The notes: a model not told the origin generated them from the sequence alone. 64,000 nt of DNA from PNNG01 sp964577055 (GCA_964577055.1 CAZNWC010000007.1:62001-126000); one strand, 5' to 3'; counted from the stretch's first letter, positions 1 through 8,208 are shown. Numbers and translations: made by a program.

Positions 1-52
1 GCGTGTCATGGGGTTACATTTTAGGTGCAGCAAATTTGAAGGAACAGAAGCA

Positions 53-60
53 TATATTTG
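53..60 (+). promoter_or_regulatory. Candidate Bacteroidota -7 element
   Basis: The octamer TATATTTG fits the Bacteroidota sigma-A -7 consensus TAnnTTTG. It lies 36 bases before the ATG of the LysR-type gene. No well-spaced TTG is seen upstream (the nearest is 14 bases away), so the assignment is weak. Confidence 0.35.
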
Positions 61-96
61 TATTGATAGATTTGATATGAATCATAAGCATTGCTG

Positions 97-1008
97 ATGC
101 ATTATACCCTACATCAACTGCAGGTTTTTTTAAAAGTGGCCGAACTGGGCAGTGTGAGCAAAGCGGCCGATGCCCTGCACCTCACCCAGCCAGCCGTGAG
201 CATGCAATTGCGCAAATTGCAAGACCAGTTTGCCTTGCCGCTCACCGAAATGGTGGGCCGGCAGCTGTACCTTACCGAGTTTGGACAAGAAATTGCGACC
301 GCTGCCCGGCCCATCCTCGAGCAGGTGCATGCCATCAATTACAAAACCTTGGCGTACCAGGGGCAGTTAACCGGACAACTGCGGATCATGTCGGTGTCGA
401 CCGGCAAGTACATCATGCCCTATTTGCTCAGCGATTTTTTGTACCGACACCCGGGCATTGAATTGCAATACCAGGTCACCAACAAACAGCAGGTACTTGC
501 CGCGCTCGATCAAAACAGCATCGATTTGGCCTTGGTATCGCTGGTGCCCGAGCATTTGGCCCTCGAAAAAATGGCCTTGTTGCCCAACGAATTGCGTTTA
601 GTAGCCAGTCCCTTATTGCTCAAACGGGCGGGCACCGGTGATTGGCAGGAGTTGTTGCAGCGGCAACCCTTGCTTTTCCGCGAAAGTGGCTCGGGAACAC
701 GTCAGCTCATGGAAGCCTGGTTGTCGGGCCAAGGTTGGTCGCAGCCCCACCGCTTTGAGCTGGCTTCGAATGAAGCGGTAAAGCAGGCCGTTTTAGCCGG
801 ACTGGGTTGCTCGGTGATGCCGCTTTTGGGTATCAAAGGCGAGCTGCAACGCGGCGAAATGGTGGTGGTTGAAGCGCCTGGTTTGCCACTTTACAGCCAA
901 TGGAGTTTGGTGTATGCCCGCGGCAAACGTTTACTGCCCGCCTCCATGGCTTTTTTAGATTTCTTGAAGCGTGAAGGCGATGCCATTCGTGCCCGCTGGT
1001 TTGCGTAG
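97..1008 (+). CDS. LysR-family transcriptional regulator
   Basis: DNA-binding regulator of 303 residues, the normal length for the family. Seen: an N-terminal winged helix-turn-helix (about residues 1-60; VAELGSVSKAADALHLTQPA is the typical recognition-helix region) and a periplasmic-binding-protein-like effector domain from about residue 85. The segment RESGSGTRQ near residue 200 resembles the CbbR/CysB-type effector pocket. I chose the ATG at 97 over a TTG two codons earlier because LysR proteins normally begin a few residues before the first helix. The target is unknown: LysR proteins often control a divergent neighbour, but the upstream DNA is outside the window and the downstream genes are separated by repeats. 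Confidence 0.93.
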   Translation: MHYTLHQLQVFLKVAELGSVSKAADALHLTQPAVSMQLRKLQDQFALPLTEMVGRQLYLTEFGQEIATAARPILEQVHAINYKTLAYQGQLTGQLRIMSVSTGKYIMPYLLSDFLYRHPGIELQYQVTNKQQVLAALDQNSIDLALVSLVPEHLALEKMALLPNELRLVASPLLLKRAGTGDWQELLQRQPLLFRESGSGTRQLMEAWLSGQGWSQPHRFELASNEAVKQAVLAGLGCSVMPLLGIKGELQRGEMVVVEAPGLPLYSQWSLVYARGKRLLPASMAFLDFLKREGDAIRARWFA

Positions 1009-1020
1009 TGGCACTATTGG

Positions 1021-1158
1021 AGACGTTTGATCGCTCACTTTTTAGACCGCTCGCTGAAAGACCGCTCGTTTCACTCGCTGAAAGAACGTTCGCTGCGCTT
1101 ACTGATAGATTACGCGCGTTGCTCGCTTTTTAGAACACGCGCTGCGATGGTAGAGAGA
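1021..1158 (+). repeat. 24-bp tandem/alternating repeat array, copy 1
   Basis: Degenerate array of about 24-bp units. Two alternating unit types are visible, one built on ccgctcgtttcactcgctg and one on acgttcgctgcgcttactg. The first begins 13 bases after the LysR stop codon. The same unit types reappear at 1869-2033. Open frames through the array translate to low-complexity serine/arginine-rich sequence and are not genes. Confidence 0.8.
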
Positions 1159-1170
1159 ACATATGTTGTG

Positions 1171-1362
1171 CTTGCCGAGAAATATGGCATAATCCCCTCC
1201 GTGTCCTCCGTGACCTCCGTGTTTTACCTCCAAGCCGCAGGCCGTTCACAGCGGCGCGAGCCTCGTTCAAAGGCCGGCAGGCCATTTACAGAGGCAAAGC
1301 CTCAACCACAGGCCGCAGGCCACCCACAGCGCGCAGGGCAACCACAGCGGTGCACGCCTCAT
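1171..1362 (+). repeat. Composite dispersed repeat with mini-hairpins, copy 1
   Basis: Positions 1171-1225 match 2053-2107 at 51 of 55 bases; this part contains the tandem phrase ctccgtgtcctccgtgacct. It is followed by a string of very short inverted repeats separated by aaccac-like linkers: GAGGC-AAA-GCCTC, GGCC-GCA-GGCC, GGCC-GGCA-GGCC and GCC-GCA-GGC. The second copy has the same order of parts. The element ends about 60 bases before the UPF0158 start codon. Confidence 0.8.
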
Positions 1363-1423
1363 TTTCCAGCTTTTCATTCTTTTTTCAGCCGACGAATGGC
1401 GAAATTCACCCGAAATTTACTCC

Positions 1424-1870
1424 ATGGCCTACTTCCACAGCAAAGACCCTTTGATTGAAATTGCCCATTGCCTCGATTTAGGCAAATTGTGCTTCGTGCA
1501 TAAAAACAAAGGGGAGGTAGTGTTTTTGGCAACCGACGATCCAGCCATGTTGGATGATGAAGGGCTGGCCGATTTGGATTGGGTAGAAGATAACCCCAAC
1601 AGTTTCATACGGCTAGAGCGACCCGATTCGAAAACCGCCTTCCGATCCATGCAAAAATTCATTGAAACCTTTGCCGACGAAAGCCAAAAGAATGCGTTGT
1701 ACGAATTGCTAAGAGGTCCCCGTCCCTTTTTTAATTTCAATCTGGCGATGAAAAAGGCCAAAAAAGGTGCAGAGTGGGAGGCCTTTAGAATAAACGCCAT
1801 CCGCGAGTATGTAGAACAAGTGCTGCAAGATGCTGAGGTGATTTTACCCTTAAAACCGCTCGACGAATAG
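1424..1870 (+). CDS. UPF0158 family protein
   Basis: Soluble 148-residue protein with no signal peptide or membrane segment. It matches the UPF0158 family pattern: a central acidic stretch, then SKTAFRSMQKFIETF and a GPRPFFNFNLAMKKA block followed by a helix ending in EYVEQVL. The family has no established function. The start is the ATG at 1424, directly before the conserved SKDPLIEIAHCLDL block. The gene is enclosed by two copies of the same composite repeat, and the second repeat array begins inside its stop codon. No clear promoter was seen; it may be read from the repeat region or from LysR. Confidence 0.8.
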   Translation: MAYFHSKDPLIEIAHCLDLGKLCFVHKNKGEVVFLATDDPAMLDDEGLADLDWVEDNPNSFIRLERPDSKTAFRSMQKFIETFADESQKNALYELLRGPRPFFNFNLAMKKAKKGAEWEAFRINAIREYVEQVLQDAEVILPLKPLDE

Positions 1871-2033
1871 ACCGCTCGTTTCACTCGCTGATAGAACGTT
1901 CGCTACGCTCACTGAAAGACCGCTCGTTTCACTCGCTTTTCAGACCGTTCGCTGCGCTCACTGAAAGACCGCTCGTTTCACTCGCTTTTCAGACCGTTCG
2001 CTGCGCTCACTGGAAGACCGTTCGCTGCGATTG
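1869..2033 (+). repeat. 24-bp tandem/alternating repeat array, copy 2
   Basis: Seven consecutive units of 20-25 bases. Type A (agaccgctcgtttcactcgc) and type B (agaccgttcgctgcgctcac) alternate at 1869, 1893, 1917, 1941, 1966, 1990 and 2014. The first unit starts in the AG of the UPF0158 TAG stop codon. Homologous to the array at 1021-1158. Confidence 0.85.
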
Positions 2034-2052
2034 TAACAAGACCATTTGTTTG

Positions 2053-2187
2053 CTTACCGAGAAATATGGCACAATCACCTCCGTGTCCTCTGTGACCTCC
2101 GTGTTTTGCCACCAGGCCGGCAGGCCATTTACAGAGGCATAGCCTCAACCACAGCCCGTAGGGCAACCACAGCACCGCCAGCCTCGT
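2053..2187 (+). repeat. Composite dispersed repeat with mini-hairpins, copy 2
   Basis: Second copy of the element at 1171-1362, in the same orientation. The 55-bp conserved part is 2053-2107. The hairpin part has GGCC-GGCA-GGCC, GAGGC-ATA-GCCTC and GCCC-GTA-GGGC with aaccac linkers. It has fewer modules than copy 1 and ends about 70 bases before the prolyl oligopeptidase start. Confidence 0.8.
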
Positions 2188-2227
2188 AAATTAACCTTTC
2201 TTAGCGCACACTTTCCCCAACAGCCCT

Positions 2228-2235
2228 TAGCTTTG
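2228..2235 (+). promoter_or_regulatory. Candidate -7 element for prolyl oligopeptidase
   Basis: TAGCTTTG fits TAnnTTTG and ends 19 bases before the start codon. No TTG is present at the expected -33 distance, so only the -7 part supports it. Confidence 0.45.
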
Positions 2236-2254
2236 ACGTACAAATACATTCCCT

Positions 2255-4381
2255 ATGATGAAAGTTGTACCCATGCTGGCTGCCGGAAGTTTGCTTTTGG
2301 CTTCGTGCGCCGACAAAACCCCCAAGGAGGAAGCCCTCGTGTACCCGGAAACCAAAAAAGTAGACCAAGTAGATGAATATTTTGGCGTGCTGGTAGAAGA
2401 CCCCTATCGCTGGCTCGAAAACGACACCGCCGCCGACACCAAAGCCTGGGTGGAAGCCCAAAACAAGGTGACTTTCGGCTACCTCGATAAAATCGCTTTC
2501 CGTCCGGCCATTAAATCACGCCTCGAAGCCTTGTGGAATTATGAAAAGTACTCTGCTCCCTTTGTGGAAGGCAAGTACACCTATTTCTACAAAAACGACG
2601 GCCTGCAAAACCAGTTTGTGCTCTACCGTCAGGCCGAAGGGGGAGAAGCGGAGGTTTTCCTCGATCCCAATACGTTTTCGGCAGGAGGAACCACCTCGTT
2701 GGCCGGCATCAATTTCACCAAAGACGGCAGCTTGTGCGCATATCAGCTGAGCGAAGGCGGTAGCGACTGGCGCAAGGTGGTTGTGATGGATGCCGAAACC
2801 AAAACCATCCTTGAAGACACCCTGGTGGATGTAAAATTCAGCGGTATCAGCTGGAAAGGCAAGGAAGGCTTTTATTACAGCAGCTACGACAAGCCCAAAG
2901 AAGGCTCGGAATTGTCGGGCAAAACCCAAAACCACAAACTCTATTTCCACAAACTGGGTACCCCACAAGCGCAAGATGTGTTGGTGTTCGGGGGCGACAA
3001 ACAGCCCCGCCGCTACATTGGTGGTTATGTAACCGAGGATGAAAAATTCTTGGTGATATCGGCTGCCAATGCCACTTATGGTAACGAGCTCTATGTGCAA
3101 GACTTGAGCAAGCCTAACAGTAAAATCGTGACTTTGGTAGCGGGCTTCGACAATGAGCACGACATACTGCACCACGAAAACGGCACCTTCTTCATCCAAA
3201 CCAACCTCGATGCGCCCAACCGCCGCGTTGTAACCGCGCCGTCGAACAAGGCTACCCCTGAAAACTGGACCACCCTGATTGCTGAAACCGAAAATCCTTT
3301 AACAGCCAGCAGCGCAGGTGAATACCTGTTCTGCAGCTATTTGAAAGATGCGGTAAGCATGATCCAGCAATATGATTTCAAAGGCCAATTGGTGCGTAAC
3401 ATCGAATTGCCTGGTTTGGGTTCGGCTGCAGGTTTTGGTGCCAAGCGTACCGACACCGAGCTGTACTACACCTTTACTTCTTACATCTATCCGCCTACCA
3501 TTTTCAAATTAAATTTGGCCAGTGGCAAATCGGAAGTGTACAAGCAAAGCGGGGTGAAATTCGATCCCACCCAATACGAAAGCAAGCAGGTATTTTACAC
3601 TTCGAAAGACGGTACCAAGGTGCCCATGATCATAACCTATAAAAAGGGTCTGAAGCTCGATGGCACCAATCCCACGCTTTTGTATGGTTATGGTGGATTT
3701 AACGTGAGCCTCACACCCAGCTTCAGCACCTCAAACATTGTGTTGATGGAAAACGGTGGCGTATTTGCTGTGGCCAACATCCGCGGCGGTGGCGAGTATG
3801 GTGATGCCTGGCACAATGCCGGTACACAGCGTCAAAAGCAGAATGTGTTTGACGATTTTATTGCCGCTGCCGAATACTTGGTAGCCGAAAAATACACCTC
3901 TTCGGCCCGTTTGGCCATTGCTGGTGGTTCTAACGGCGGTTTGCTGGTGGGTGCTTGCATGACCCAGCGTCCCGAGCTGTTCAAAGTGGCCTTCCCCGCA
4001 GTAGGCGTACTCGACATGCTGCGCTACCACAAATTCACCGCTGGTGCCGGCTGGGCATACGACTACGGCACGGCCGACGACAGCAAAGAGATGTTTGAAT
4101 ACCTCCGCGCCTACTCACCCGTACACAATGTGAAGGCAGTTACCAGCTACCCCGCCACCATGATCACCACTGCCGACCACGACGACCGGGTGGTACCTGC
4201 CCACAGCTATAAGTTTGCCGCTGCCTTGCAAGCCGGGCATGCCGGTACCGCTCCGGTGGTCATCCGCATCGATACCAAAGCAGGCCACGGTGCAGGCAAA
4301 CCCACCAGCATGATCATCGACGAGCAGACCGATAAATGGGCCTTCATGTTCCACAACATGGGGCTTGAGATCAAGTATTGA
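2255..4381 (+). CDS. Prolyl oligopeptidase (S9A), lipoprotein
   Basis: Serine peptidase that cleaves after proline in short peptides. Seen: a lipoprotein signal with the lipobox LLASC (Cys18), an N-terminal propeller region, and a C-terminal alpha/beta-hydrolase domain. Catalytic residues by motif: Ser559 in GGSNGG, Asp643 in DHDDRVVP (with Arg645), and His678 in KAGHGAG. The 708-residue length is normal for the S9A family. The signal indicates a membrane-anchored periplasmic enzyme. Two Met codons open the frame (2255 and 2258); either could be used. It is a single-gene unit: a hairpin terminator follows at 4404. Confidence 0.96.
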   Translation: MMKVVPMLAAGSLLLASCADKTPKEEALVYPETKKVDQVDEYFGVLVEDPYRWLENDTAADTKAWVEAQNKVTFGYLDKIAFRPAIKSRLEALWNYEKYSAPFVEGKYTYFYKNDGLQNQFVLYRQAEGGEAEVFLDPNTFSAGGTTSLAGINFTKDGSLCAYQLSEGGSDWRKVVVMDAETKTILEDTLVDVKFSGISWKGKEGFYYSSYDKPKEGSELSGKTQNHKLYFHKLGTPQAQDVLVFGGDKQPRRYIGGYVTEDEKFLVISAANATYGNELYVQDLSKPNSKIVTLVAGFDNEHDILHHENGTFFIQTNLDAPNRRVVTAPSNKATPENWTTLIAETENPLTASSAGEYLFCSYLKDAVSMIQQYDFKGQLVRNIELPGLGSAAGFGAKRTDTELYYTFTSYIYPPTIFKLNLASGKSEVYKQSGVKFDPTQYESKQVFYTSKDGTKVPMIITYKKGLKLDGTNPTLLYGYGGFNVSLTPSFSTSNIVLMENGGVFAVANIRGGGEYGDAWHNAGTQRQKQNVFDDFIAAAEYLVAEKYTSSARLAIAGGSNGGLLVGACMTQRPELFKVAFPAVGVLDMLRYHKFTAGAGWAYDYGTADDSKEMFEYLRAYSPVHNVKAVTSYPATMITTADHDDRVVPAHSYKFAAALQAGHAGTAPVVIRIDTKAGHGAGKPTSMIIDEQTDKWAFMFHNMGLEIKY

Positions 4382-4403
4382 GCTGCTGATACTTCAATGA
4401 AAT

Positions 4404-4431
4404 AAATCCCGCCTCGTGCGGGATTTTTTTT
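4404..4431 (+). terminator. Rho-independent terminator
   Basis: A nine-base stem, AAATCCCGC with GCGGGATTT, around a five-base loop, followed by a T run. It lies 22 bases after the prolyl oligopeptidase stop. Confidence 0.9.
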
Positions 4432-4513
4432 GCCCGGTCGTTATCGAAAATTAATTTACGCTGCATTAAACGTTCGTTCAAAACCTTAGTCCAGTTTTGC
4501 GTTAACTAACATC

Positions 4514-5827
4514 ATGCGAAACGCCATATATCCTATTGCATTTTTGCTTCTGATAGCTTTTCAATTGAAAGCACAAACCTATTTCCCACCGGTTGCCCCC
4601 GGCAATTGGGATACGCTTTCACCCGCCCGGTTTGGGTGGTGTAACGACAAAATCGACAGCCTGTATGCCTTGCTGGCCCGTGAAAACACCAAGGCTTTTA
4701 TTTTGCTCAAAGATGGCAAGATTGTGCTCGAGCAATATTTCGATGGCCATACCGCCACAAGCAATTGGTATTGGGCATCGGCTGGCAAATCGCTCACAGC
4801 TACTTTGGTGGGCATAGCCAAAGCCAATGGCAGCTTACAACTCACTGATTCCAGCTCGAAATATTTAGGTACTGGCTGGACTTCGGCCACTCCTGCGCAA
4901 GAAGGAGCCATTACCGTTTGGCACCAATTGACCATGACCAGCGGCCTCGACGATGATTACGGCGATCCGTATTGCACCATCGACACTTGTCTGCAGTACC
5001 TTGCACCCGCAGGCACCCGCTGGGCCTACCACAACGGTCCTTACACCTTGCTCGACGGTGTTATCAGCGGTGCCACCGGTCAAACCCTCAACCAATTCAC
5101 CAACCAGCGACTCAAGCAGCCCACAGGCATGGATGGCTTGTTCATTCCTTCGGGCTTCAACAATGTGTTTTACAGTACCGCCCGCAGCATGGCGCGTTTT
5201 GGTTGGCTCATTTATAACCGGGGATGGTGGAACGGACAGGCCGTCTTAAACGACTCGGTGTATTTTAACCAGATGGTCAATACCTCCCAGCCCCACAACC
5301 TGTCGTACGGCTACTTGTGGTGGCTCAATGGAAAGGCCAGTTATAAATTGCCGGGTAGTCAGCTCAACCTTCCCGGTTCCATGACCCCTGATGCCCCAGC
5401 CGACATGATTGCCGCCATGGGCAAAAACGGGCAGTTCATCAATGTGGTGCCCAGCCAGGGCATGGTGTGGATCCGCATGGGCGATGCCCCCGACAACAGT
5501 CCGGTGCCTTTTTTACTGCAAAACAAAATCTGGCAACACATCAACAATTTGCAGTGCGGGCAGGGAAGCAGTGTCAACACGCTACAAAACCAACGTTTTG
5601 CCATCTATCCACAACCTGCCAAGCATTTCTTTTATGTGCAACTGCCAGCAGGGTGGAATGAAGCTGCTTTTCAGGTCGTGATCACAGATATGCAGGGCAG
5701 GAGGCTCAAACAGCTTCAGGCAGTATCAAACGAAGCCATATCAACTGAAAATCTTTCGCCGGGACATTACTTTGTCCAATTAACGCAAGTGGGTCGCACT
5801 GCATTTCAACGACTGGTAGTACATTAG
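4514..5827 (+). CDS. Serine hydrolase (beta-lactamase fold) with type IX sorting domain
   Basis: 437 residues. Seen: an N-terminal signal peptide ending at LKAQ, a beta-lactamase/penicillin-binding-protein-like domain with the SxxK nucleophile motif SAGK in WASAGKSLT and a YxN-like motif in YHNGPY, then a C-terminal domain of about 75 residues starting at FAIYPQPAKHFFYV with the PGHYFVQLT pattern of type IX secretion sorting domains. Known: SxxK hydrolases of this class include esterases and peptidases, and resistance activity is not implied. Inferred: it is exported through Sec, then secreted or anchored at the surface by the type IX system. The YdeI-like gene follows after only three bases. 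Confidence 0.92.
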   Translation: MRNAIYPIAFLLLIAFQLKAQTYFPPVAPGNWDTLSPARFGWCNDKIDSLYALLARENTKAFILLKDGKIVLEQYFDGHTATSNWYWASAGKSLTATLVGIAKANGSLQLTDSSSKYLGTGWTSATPAQEGAITVWHQLTMTSGLDDDYGDPYCTIDTCLQYLAPAGTRWAYHNGPYTLLDGVISGATGQTLNQFTNQRLKQPTGMDGLFIPSGFNNVFYSTARSMARFGWLIYNRGWWNGQAVLNDSVYFNQMVNTSQPHNLSYGYLWWLNGKASYKLPGSQLNLPGSMTPDAPADMIAAMGKNGQFINVVPSQGMVWIRMGDAPDNSPVPFLLQNKIWQHINNLQCGQGSSVNTLQNQRFAIYPQPAKHFFYVQLPAGWNEAAFQVVITDMQGRRLKQLQAVSNEAISTENLSPGHYFVQLTQVGRTAFQRLVVH

Positions 5828-5830
5828 AAA

Positions 5831-6421
5831 GTGGAACGCCTCCAAAATATTGCTTGCCTGCCCATGCCCAGCGTGGCTGCTTGGCGCGCATGGCTCGAAG
5901 CAAACCATGCCACTGAAAAATCGTTGTTTCTCATCATTTACCACAAAGAAAGTAGGGTCGATAGCGTGTATTATCCCGAAGCAGTGGACGAAGCGCTCTG
6001 TTTTGGCTGGGTGGATAGCACTCCCAAAAAACGCGATGCGCACAGTTATTATGTGCTCTTTGCCCGGCGCAATCCCAAAAGTTTGTGGAGTGCCGTGAAC
6101 AAAGCTAAGGTAGAAAGGCTGTTGGCCGAAGGTCGCATGTCAGCTGCCGGAATGCAGATGGTGGCATTGGCCAAACAATCGGGTACTTGGACGGCCCTCG
6201 ACGGGGTGTCGGCACTTGAAATACCGGCCGACTTAGCGGCTGCATTCGCACAGGAACCGCAGGCCAGGATTTATTTTGAGGCTTTTCCGCCTTCGGCTCG
6301 GCGGGGCATTTTTGAGTGGATTTTTACGGCCAAACGTGCCGAAACCCGGGCGCAACGCATCGCCGAAACCGTTCGCTTGGCAGCGCAAAACGAACGCGCA
6401 AACCAATGGAAAAAAGCCTAA
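5831..6421 (+). CDS. YdeI/OmpD-associated family protein
   Basis: 196-residue soluble protein. The block DEALCFGWVDSTPKK followed by FARRNPKSLWSAVNKAKVERL is characteristic of the YdeI family, as is a C-terminal stretch rich in Arg/Ala that includes PSARRGIFEWI. The family has been linked to bacteriocin tolerance and envelope phenotypes in enterobacteria, but its chemistry is unknown. The start taken is GTG at 5831, three bases after the hydrolase stop; ATG at 5864 would give a protein 11 residues shorter. It ends two bases from the convergent DUF6702 gene. Confidence 0.85.
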   Translation: MERLQNIACLPMPSVAAWRAWLEANHATEKSLFLIIYHKESRVDSVYYPEAVDEALCFGWVDSTPKKRDAHSYYVLFARRNPKSLWSAVNKAKVERLLAEGRMSAAGMQMVALAKQSGTWTALDGVSALEIPADLAAAFAQEPQARIYFEAFPPSARRGIFEWIFTAKRAETRAQRIAETVRLAAQNERANQWKKA

Positions 6422-6423
6422 TA

Positions 6424-6927
6424 CTAGTTTTTAGGCAAATCCGTTACGTCCACCACCCTTTCCGAGCTGCTGAGCCGGCGGGTGCGGCGGTAATTGCCTT
6501 TTTCGATATGGGTGATGTTTTGCTGATTGGGAAAGTACTGCAACAGCAAATGGTTTTCTACCCGCACTTTTCGTGGTGCTTGTTGGAGGGTGTATTCAAA
6601 GTGGGCCCAAGTAGCATCTTCCTCAATTTCATAACCCACATATTTTGGATAAATGCGTGCATCATCGAGGCTCACAAAAAGGTTTTGGCGAATGTAACGG
6701 GCAACCAAGCTGTCGATTTGGGCAGGCTGTTTTTGGATCAAATCGGCTTTTTTGCCAAGCGGTTCAGCTCTTAGGGCCGTTTCAAAATCGTCGGTAAACA
6801 AACGGGCCGAAAGCTCTAAACGGTCAGCGAAAAAGTGCAATTCGGTTACACTCACGTAAAATGGATGACTATGCAACAAACGCGCAGGCAGTATGCCGAA
6901 TACAATCAGAAGAACTGCCTTTTTCAT
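6424..6927 (-). CDS. DUF6702 family exported protein
   Basis: 167 residues with a short signal peptide ending near LLHS. The mature start HPFYVSVTELHF and the later FTDDFETALR are the signature of DUF6702, a Bacteroidota family of unknown function often found near metallopeptidase or HupE genes. The C-terminal part reads YFPNQQNITHIEKGNYRR, also typical. The start codon is five bases after the pyrE stop, so the two are probably co-transcribed. Confidence 0.8.
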   Translation of the reverse strand: MKKAVLLIVFGILPARLLHSHPFYVSVTELHFFADRLELSARLFTDDFETALRAEPLGKKADLIQKQPAQIDSLVARYIRQNLFVSLDDARIYPKYVGYEIEEDATWAHFEYTLQQAPRKVRVENHLLLQYFPNQQNITHIEKGNYRRTRRLSSSERVVDVTDLPKN

Positions 6928-6932
6928 CTTGA

Positions 6933-7577
6933 TTAGGCGGTCCAGCTTTCAGGCGTTTCGTGCCAGGCATTGAGTTTTTGCAAATCGCTCTCGGCAATGT
7001 AGCGGTTTTCTTGGGCTACTTGCAGAAGGGTGGGATAATCTGTGAGACTCAAACTTTTGACCTTGGCCTTTTTGAAGTTTTCTGCAGCTTGTGCAAAACC
7101 ATAGGTAAATACACTTACGATGGCCATTACTTGCATGCCAGCATCGCGAACGGCTTGGGCAGCTTTTATACTACTGCCACCGGTGCTGATGAGGTCTTCG
7201 ATGAGTACCACGCGTGCGCCTTCCTGTATAACCCCCTCAATTTGGTTGCCCATGCCGTGTTCTTTGGCAGACGAACGGATATAAATAAAGGGAAGTCCCA
7301 ACGCTTCAGCCACCAAAGCACCTTGCGGAATACCAGCAGTGGCTACCCCGGCAATGATGTCAACCTCTCCCAGCTGCGCGCTGATGAGGTTGGCCAATTG
7401 CTGGCGAATGAAGGTGCGCACCTTTGGATAACTCAGGCTGATGCGGTTATCGCAATAGATGGGCGAGTTCCAGCCCGACGCCCAACGAAAAGGTTTATCG
7501 GGCGATAATTTTACAGCTTTAATTTCAAGCAAAAGTTTTGCAACTTGCAGGGAGGTTTCGTCTGTTTTCTTCACCAT
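6933..7577 (-). CDS. pyrE: Orotate phosphoribosyltransferase
   Basis: Pyrimidine synthesis enzyme that joins orotate and PRPP to make OMP. 214 residues from the chosen start MVKKTDETSL; this fits the family, and a longer frame upstream would run through the NUDIX gene. Seen: FRWASGWNSPIYCDNR near residue 30, the dimer-loop/active-site region, and the PRPP-binding motif VVLIEDLISTGGSS. The ATG occupies 7577-7575 and overlaps by two bases the ATG of the divergent NUDIX gene at 7576. Any promoter must therefore lie inside the neighbour's coding sequence. Confidence 0.95.
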   Translation of the reverse strand: MVKKTDETSLQVAKLLLEIKAVKLSPDKPFRWASGWNSPIYCDNRISLSYPKVRTFIRQQLANLISAQLGEVDIIAGVATAGIPQGALVAEALGLPFIYIRSSAKEHGMGNQIEGVIQEGARVVLIEDLISTGGSSIKAAQAVRDAGMQVMAIVSVFTYGFAQAAENFKKAKVKSLSLTDYPTLLQVAQENRYIAESDLQKLNAWHETPESWTA

Positions 7578-8208
7578 GCAAAGGTACCAAATCTTCGTCA
7601 ACGAAAAGCCCCTGCGACTCTTACGTCCGCAAAAAACACCACCTGTAAAAGGGCGGGTGGTTTTGCACCACAAGAGTGCGGCCGAGTTGTACCCATGGTT
7701 GCTACGGCTCGACTCAGACCCGCAATTGCAAGCGGTTCAAGCCTTTTGTTACCGCCCCGAAGAAGTGTTTACAGAATTATTAAAAATGTTGCCTACCATT
7801 GAAGCCGCCGGAGGCGTGGTTTGGCAAGAGGGCAAATGCTTGTTCATTTTCCGTCATAAACGCTGGGACTTGCCCAAAGGCAAAATAGAACCAGGCGAGG
7901 CCCCTGACTTGGCAGCACTGCGCGAAGTAGAAGAAGAGTGTGGCATCAATGGTTTGCAGCTGGGTGATTTTTTGGCCTACAGTTACCATACCTACCGTTT
8001 TCAAGGCGAAATGGTGCTCAAACGAACCCATTGGTACCACATGGAAACCGAATTTGCCGGACAGCTTGTTCCCCAACTCGAAGAGGGGATCGAAGAAGTG
8101 CGCTGGATTGCCCCAGAGGCCTTTGAAAAAATGGTGTTTCCCAATACCTATTTGTCTATCGCCGAACTCATCCGACACGAAGTGCTGCCACAAAGGGTAG
8201 GAAGCTGA
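7576..8208 (+). CDS. NUDIX hydrolase
   Basis: 210-residue protein. The Nudix box is complete: G-x5-E-x7-REV-x-EE-x-GI, seen in GKIEPGE and REVEEECGI at about residues 117-139. An N-terminal extension of about 75 residues (MQRYQIFVNEKPL) precedes the domain, as in the Bacteroidota proteins found next to pyrE. The substrate is unknown; NUDIX enzymes cleave nucleoside diphosphates linked to another group. The start chosen is ATG 7576, because earlier in-frame codons lie inside pyrE. A strong bidirectional terminator follows. Confidence 0.92.
   Translation: MQRYQIFVNEKPLRLLRPQKTPPVKGRVVLHHKSAAELYPWLLRLDSDPQLQAVQAFCYRPEEVFTELLKMLPTIEAAGGVVWQEGKCLFIFRHKRWDLPKGKIEPGEAPDLAALREVEEECGINGLQLGDFLAYSYHTYRFQGEMVLKRTHWYHMETEFAGQLVPQLEEGIEEVRWIAPEAFEKMVFPNTYLSIAELIRHEVLPQRVGS

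Noticed and set aside
1027..1458. Open frame of 143 codons upstream of the UPF0158 gene
   Set aside because: It runs through the 24-bp and mini-hairpin repeats, is low-complexity (Ser/Arg then Pro/Gln-rich), and overlaps the start of a real gene in another frame.
1171..2187. CRISPR array
   Set aside because: The repeats are adjacent, variable in length and without regular unique spacers; no cas gene is present in the window.
7579..7586. TACCTTTG on the minus strand next to the pyrE start
   Set aside because: It matches the -7 consensus but ends one base before the ATG, so transcription would start inside or after the start codon, and no well-spaced TTG is present.
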